Assembly: GCA_039030395.1 (NCBI GenBank) | Contig: JBCCEF010000003.1 | Coordinates: 62,001-126,000 of the forward strand | Direction of reading: 5' to 3' | DNA length: 64,000 nt | From: Acidobacteriota bacterium | GTDB lineage: Bacteria; Acidobacteriota; Thermoanaerobaculia; Multivoradales; JBCCEF01 | Shown: piece by piece, positions 60,371 through 64,000 of the stretch | Numbering within the stretch: the stretch's first letter is position 1 | How the letters are laid out: each line of letters opens with the position of its first letter | Translations under genes and position numbers: made by a program | Notes under the pieces: model-generated | The model's input: the letters and a program-made list of their open reading frames with translations, nothing else | Databases searched by the model: none | What the model was told of the DNA's origin: nothing

Positions 60371-61561
60371 TCAATCCGAAGGCGGGCTTGGATCGGGCCG
60401 CACTTCGTCCAGCGCATCGCCGGTGGGGATCGGGCTGGTGGAGGGGAGAAGGCCATCCTCGGGCGGGGCGGCTGCCTCTTCGGCGGAGGCTTCCATCTGC
60501 TCTTCGGCGGCTTCTTCTGCCGTCTCGACGGGCTCCGGCAGGGTTTCGTCGCGCACCGTGGCGGTTTGGCGGAAGCCCTCCGCTTCCGGCGGCGGGTCGA
60601 GCTTCACCCAGGCTTCGCTCTCCAGGCGGTCCATGTACTCGGCCAGGGCGTCGGCGTAGAGGCGGCCCTGCTCGCGGCGGCGAATCGCCTCCTGCACCTC
60701 CGAGAAGGGCTTTTCGGACGCTTCCTCGCGCTCCAGCACTTTCACCAGATGGAGGCCGCCGCGCGCTTCGATGGGGGCGCTGATCTCACCGCTTTGAAGC
60801 TTCCAGATGGGCTCTTCCAGTTCCGGCGCGAGGTCTCCGGGAGACACCCAGCCGAGGGCGATCAGGCCGCTTGTTTCCCCCGCCGCAGAGCGCGCTTCGG
60901 CGATCTCCGCCAGATCTCCTCCGGCGGCCACGGCGCCGCGGATCTCGTCCGCCACGGCGCTCCGTTCGTCCGCTGACAGGTCGCTGTCCTCCAGCACGAC
61001 GATCTCCTGCAGGCGCAGGCGCTCCGGATCCTGGAAGTCCTCCGGATTCTCGCGGTAGATGCGCCGCACCACTTCGTCCGGCACCTCGAGGGTGGCCGAC
61101 ACGTCACGGTAGAGGAGGTTGTCGATCATCGCCTGGCGGCGGGTCTGCTCGCGAAAGTCGTCCAGGGTCATGCCGTTCTGCTGCAGGGCGCGCTGGAAGT
61201 CCGACTCCGTTTCGATGCCGAAGCTCTCGCGGATGCGGTCGAGCTGCCGGTCGACGTCTTCCTCGCTGATGAAGACGCCGGTCTGCTTGGCGCGGGAGAT
61301 GAGCAGGAGTTCTTCGAACATCAGCCGGAAAACCCGCTTCGGCAGCTCGTCGAGGATCTGCCGCCGCTGGGCCGTGGGGAGGTTGTCCTGGGCGAGGAGC
61401 TGCTGCTCAAACTCCTTCTTGCGCTCTTCGTAGTCGTACAGGCTCAGGATTTCGTCATTGACGTTCATCACGACCTTGTAGACGGTTTCGCCGAGGGCCG
61501 GCGGCGCCGCCAGCAAGAAGGCGAGAACCAGCAGGGTGCGGGGCAGGGTCATCGAGGGCAT
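60371..61561 (-). CDS. SurA-like periplasmic peptidyl-prolyl isomerase
   Basis: A 396-residue chaperone. Signal peptide (TLLVLAFLLAAPPALG), SurA N-terminal helical domain (about residues 28-165, with VYKVVMNVNDEILSLYDYE and later DDFREQTRRQAMIDNLLYR) and a parvulin-like domain (about 180-295; IALGWVSPGDLAPELEEPIW, IEARGGLHLVKVLER). A Glu/Ala-rich tail follows. SurA helps outer-membrane proteins fold. It lies after the PPIase lipoprotein gene with 45 nt between, in the mfd-PPIase-PPIase order. Confidence 0.85.
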   Translation of the reverse strand: MPSMTLPRTLLVLAFLLAAPPALGETVYKVVMNVNDEILSLYDYEERKKEFEQQLLAQDNLPTAQRRQILDELPKRVFRLMFEELLLISRAKQTGVFISEEDVDRQLDRIRESFGIETESDFQRALQQNGMTLDDFREQTRRQAMIDNLLYRDVSATLEVPDEVVRRIYRENPEDFQDPERLRLQEIVVLEDSDLSADERSAVADEIRGAVAAGGDLAEIAEARSAAGETSGLIALGWVSPGDLAPELEEPIWKLQSGEISAPIEARGGLHLVKVLEREEASEKPFSEVQEAIRRREQGRLYADALAEYMDRLESEAWVKLDPPPEAEGFRQTATVRDETLPEPVETAEEAAEEQMEASAEEAAAPPEDGLLPSTSPIPTGDALDEVRPDPSPPSD

Positions 61562-61606
61562 GGCAGAGCCTTGTGGGAATGAGGGGTCAAAACGCAGAAG
61601 TACAGA

Positions 61607-62434
61607 CTAGGAACTGGGCTGGTAGTTGAAGGGTAGATTGCGCGCAAAGATCTGTAGATTGTAGCGGCTCCGCGCTTCGGCGGCCAATTGGCGAACTCGG
61701 GCTTCGGCGGCGCTCTGGCGTAGGGAACGCAGAATCTCCGGTCGCGCCTCGTCCAGCGTAGGGCGATCCGCCGGTAGCCGCTCCATCACCTGGAAGATGT
61801 GGAAACCGTACTCCGCCTCCACCACGCCGCTCACCTCCCCTTCGTCGAGACCGAAGATCGGGTCGACGAAGGCGGGGGGCAGATCCGTGCGGGCCAGTTC
61901 GCCGCGCAGTCCGCCGGAGGCGGCGCTGGGGATGGTGGAGAGGTCCTGCGCCACCGCTTCGAAGGCTTCGCCCTGCGCCAGCCGTTCGGCGGCGCGCTCG
62001 GCGGTGGCCCGCTCTTCGACCAGGATCTGCCGCAGGCGCACTCGCTCCGGCCGGGCGAGGGAGTCGCGCCGGCGTTCGTAGGCGCGGATGATCTCCGCCG
62101 CCGAAGGCTCCGGCGGCGGGTCGCGCTCCATCAGACGATCGATCGCTGAGCGCGGCGCCGCGCCTTCCGGCACCAGCACCTGGTCAACCGCCAGTCGCAC
62201 CAGCAAGCGCTCGTCGAGGAAGCGGTCGAACAGGCGAGACAGGGTGACGTTGTCGAGGCCTTCGGCGTCGTCCCGCAGCAGCTCGACGAGGTGGAGTTCG
62301 AAGTCTCGGTAAACGATGTCCTCGCCGTCGAGGCGGGCCACCAGGTCCGGCGATGTCGGCGCTTCCGGAGCGCAGGCCAGGGCCAGGGCGACGAGCCACC
62401 AACCGGGCGTCGGGACGTTCCGTCGTCGCCTCAA
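61607..62434 (-). CDS. PrsA/SurA-like peptidyl-prolyl isomerase lipoprotein
   Basis: A 275-residue lipoprotein (lipobox VALALAC, Cys 21). A short N-terminal SurA-like helical part (RDFELHLVELLRDDAEGL) is followed by a parvulin domain (about residues 125-235) with VRLRQILVEERATAER, GGLRGELARTDLPPAFVDP and VEAEYGFHIFQVMERLPAD. It probably assists folding of exported proteins. Its ATG overlaps the mfd stop by 4 nt, so it is co-transcribed with mfd and followed by a second isomerase. Confidence 0.85.
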   Translation of the reverse strand: MRRRRNVPTPGWWLVALALACAPEAPTSPDLVARLDGEDIVYRDFELHLVELLRDDAEGLDNVTLSRLFDRFLDERLLVRLAVDQVLVPEGAAPRSAIDRLMERDPPPEPSAAEIIRAYERRRDSLARPERVRLRQILVEERATAERAAERLAQGEAFEAVAQDLSTIPSAASGGLRGELARTDLPPAFVDPIFGLDEGEVSGVVEAEYGFHIFQVMERLPADRPTLDEARPEILRSLRQSAAEARVRQLAAEARSRYNLQIFARNLPFNYQPSS

Positions 62435-64000
62435 GAGAGCTCCTGGAGGATGCGTTCGGCGGCGGCCAGCGGTGCTTCGCCGCCGGTGTGCAGGGTGAGC
62501 ACGCCGGTGGGGCTGAAGCTCGCTTCGGAGCGGTTGGAGACCATCTCCACCAGGCGGTCGATGTCCACCTTGGCGTCGCGCCGCAGGCGCACCGTGAGCT
62601 TGCCGGACTTGAAGGAAACGGACTGCACTCGTAGCGCCTCCGCCTGGCGCTTGAGGCGGCCGACGGCGAGCAGGGTGCGGATCTCTTGCGGGGGCGGTCC
62701 GAAGCGGTCGGTGATCTCCGCCAGCAGTTCGTCCTCGTCGGTCTCGCCGGAGGCGATCTTGCGGTAAATCTCCATCCGCAGATTGGAGTCTTCGATGTAG
62801 TCGGCGGGGATGGTGAGGGTCACCGGCAGGTCGAGGGCGGCGGAGGGCGCTTCGTCCACCGCCTCGCCGCGCAGTTCGCGCACCGCCTCCTCGAGCATCT
62901 TCAAGTAGGTCTCGATGCCGACGGCGGCAATGTGGCCGCTCTGCTCGGCGCCCAGCAGGTTGCCGGCGCCGCGGATCTCCAGGTCCCGGGCGGCGATGCG
63001 GAAGCCGGCGCCCAGGTCCGTGAACTCGCGGATCGCCGCCAGCCGCTTGCGTGCCGCCTCGGAGAGCACCCGATCCCCCGGCACCAGCAGGTAGCAGTAG
63101 GCGAGCTGGTCGCTTCGCCCCACCCGGCCGCGGAGCTGGTAGAGCTGCGCCAGGCCGAAACGGTCCGCCTGATGCACGATCATGGTGTTGACGTTGGGGA
63201 TGTCGATGCCGTTCTCAATGATAGTGGTGGCGAGCAACACGTCGTACTCGCCGTCCGTGAAGGCGTGCATGCGGCGCGCCAGTTCGCGCTCGTCGAGCTG
63301 GCCGTGGCCCACCGTTACCCGCACGTCGGGCACCGTCTCGCGCAGGAAGGTTTGCATGCGCTCGATGGTCTCCACCCGGTTGTAGACGTAATAGACCTGG
63401 CCGCCGCGGTCGATCTCCGCTTCGATCGCCTCGCGGATGAGCTGGCCGTCAAAGGGCAAAATGGCCGTCTCCACCGCCATGCGATCCTTCGGCGGCGTTT
63501 CGATCACCGACATGTCGCGCACCCCGGCGAGCGAAAGCTGCAGCGTGCGGGGCACCGGAGTGGCAGACATGGCGAGCACGTGCACATCCTTCTTGAGCTG
63601 CTTGACGCGCTCCTTCTGGGCCACCCCGAAGCGCTGTTCTTCGTCGACGATCAGCAGACCGAGCTTCGGAAACTTGATGTCCTTGGACAGCAGCCGGTGG
63701 GTGCCGATGAGGATGTCGACCTCGCCCTTCTTGAGGCGCTTCCTGACGTCGCTCACCTCCTGGGCGCTGCGGAAGCGGGAGATCATCGAGATGTTGACCG
63801 GGAAGCCGGCGAAGCGCTTGCGGAAGGTCTCCAGGTGTTGGTCCGCCAGGATGGTGGTGGGGGCCAGCACCGCCACCTGGTAGCCGCCGTCCACCACCTT
63901 GAAGGCGGCGCGCATGGCGACCTCCGTCTTGCCGTAGCCGACGTCGCCGCACAGCAGCCGGTCCATCGGCTGGGGGCGCTGCAAGTCCGTGGAGATCGCC
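62431..64000 (-). CDS. mfd: Transcription-repair coupling factor Mfd, C-terminal part
   Basis: The translocase that removes stalled RNA polymerase from DNA lesions and recruits UvrA. Only the last ~523 codons are in the window; the 5' part lies beyond the right edge. Visible are Walker A in GDVGYGKTEVA, PTTILADQH, Walker B DEEQRFGV, the SATPVPRTL motif III, the helicase C domain with VTVGHGQLDERELARRM, ENGIDIPNVNT and the QLRGRVGRSDQLAYCYLL motif VI, and the C-terminal TRCF domain (about the last 100 residues). Confidence 0.97.
   Translation of the reverse strand, partial: AISTDLQRPQPMDRLLCGDVGYGKTEVAMRAAFKVVDGGYQVAVLAPTTILADQHLETFRKRFAGFPVNISMISRFRSAQEVSDVRKRLKKGEVDILIGTHRLLSKDIKFPKLGLLIVDEEQRFGVAQKERVKQLKKDVHVLAMSATPVPRTLQLSLAGVRDMSVIETPPKDRMAVETAILPFDGQLIREAIEAEIDRGGQVYYVYNRVETIERMQTFLRETVPDVRVTVGHGQLDERELARRMHAFTDGEYDVLLATTIIENGIDIPNVNTMIVHQADRFGLAQLYQLRGRVGRSDQLAYCYLLVPGDRVLSEAARKRLAAIREFTDLGAGFRIAARDLEIRGAGNLLGAEQSGHIAAVGIETYLKMLEEAVRELRGEAVDEAPSAALDLPVTLTIPADYIEDSNLRMEIYRKIASGETDEDELLAEITDRFGPPPQEIRTLLAVGRLKRQAEALRVQSVSFKSGKLTVRLRRDAKVDIDRLVEMVSNRSEASFSPTGVLTLHTGGEAPLAAAERILQELS

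Overview
The window is a high-GC chromosomal segment (about two-thirds G+C by eye) from a diderm-type bacterium. The best guess is an Acidobacteriota lineage of the Thermoanaerobaculia kind. The clues are a meso-diaminopimelate-type division/cell-wall cluster, an S46 dipeptidyl-peptidase, a very large secreted PIG-L deacetylase, an ECF sigma factor next to a TPR-fused Ser/Thr kinase, SurA/parvulin chaperones beside mfd, and secreted proteases ending in a FETGDxxxWS tail. This placement is inference; no 16S gene is present.

Layout. 1-15044 is a dense dcw operon: rsmH (partial)-ftsL-ftsI-murE-murF-mraY-murD-ftsW-murG-murC-ftsQ-ftsA-ftsZ. Nearly every junction overlaps, and neither murB nor ddl is present. 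15.1-18.5 kb is a patchwork of small, poorly known genes, partly AT-richer: an orphan BrnA-type antitoxin, a one-helix membrane protein, and small secreted proteins that have paralogues or fragments elsewhere in the window. 18.5-31.7 kb holds a VanZ-like protein, sucA (2-oxoglutarate dehydrogenase E1), an overlapping operon (PIG-L deacetylase, ferric-iron-type ABC binding protein, ATPase, permease, MFS transporter) and an S46 peptidase. 31.5-35.6 kb has two SRPBCC proteins with an ArsR regulator, a MiaE-like tRNA hydroxylase, an initiator tRNA-Met, a VapBC toxin-antitoxin pair and a methyltransferase. A sulfatase-superfamily lipoprotein follows.

37.9-45.7 kb is the most unusual region. A leftward set of three unfamiliar genes includes a pterin-carbinolamine-dehydratase-like protein without the catalytic histidines. 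It faces a rightward set: a CxxC-TPR protein, a small secreted peptide and a second CxxC-TPR paralogue. A near-identical 16-bp palindrome lies between the two sets and again before the peptide gene. Downstream, a 2.2-kb segment with a secreted metalloprotease and a small secreted protein is bounded by 73-bp direct repeats. One repeat carries the broken 3' end of a further TPR paralogue.

45.7-64.0 kb returns to ordinary housekeeping and envelope functions: LapA-domain protein; ECF sigma factor, anti-sigma-like protein and PDZ protein; EamA-like protein; VOC protein; M43 protease; Tat-exported glycosylasparaginase; YfhO-like membrane protein; TPR Ser/Thr kinase convergent with a second ECF sigma factor; ricin-B lectin; two SurA/PrsA-type isomerases; and the 3' two-fifths or so of mfd, which runs off the right edge.
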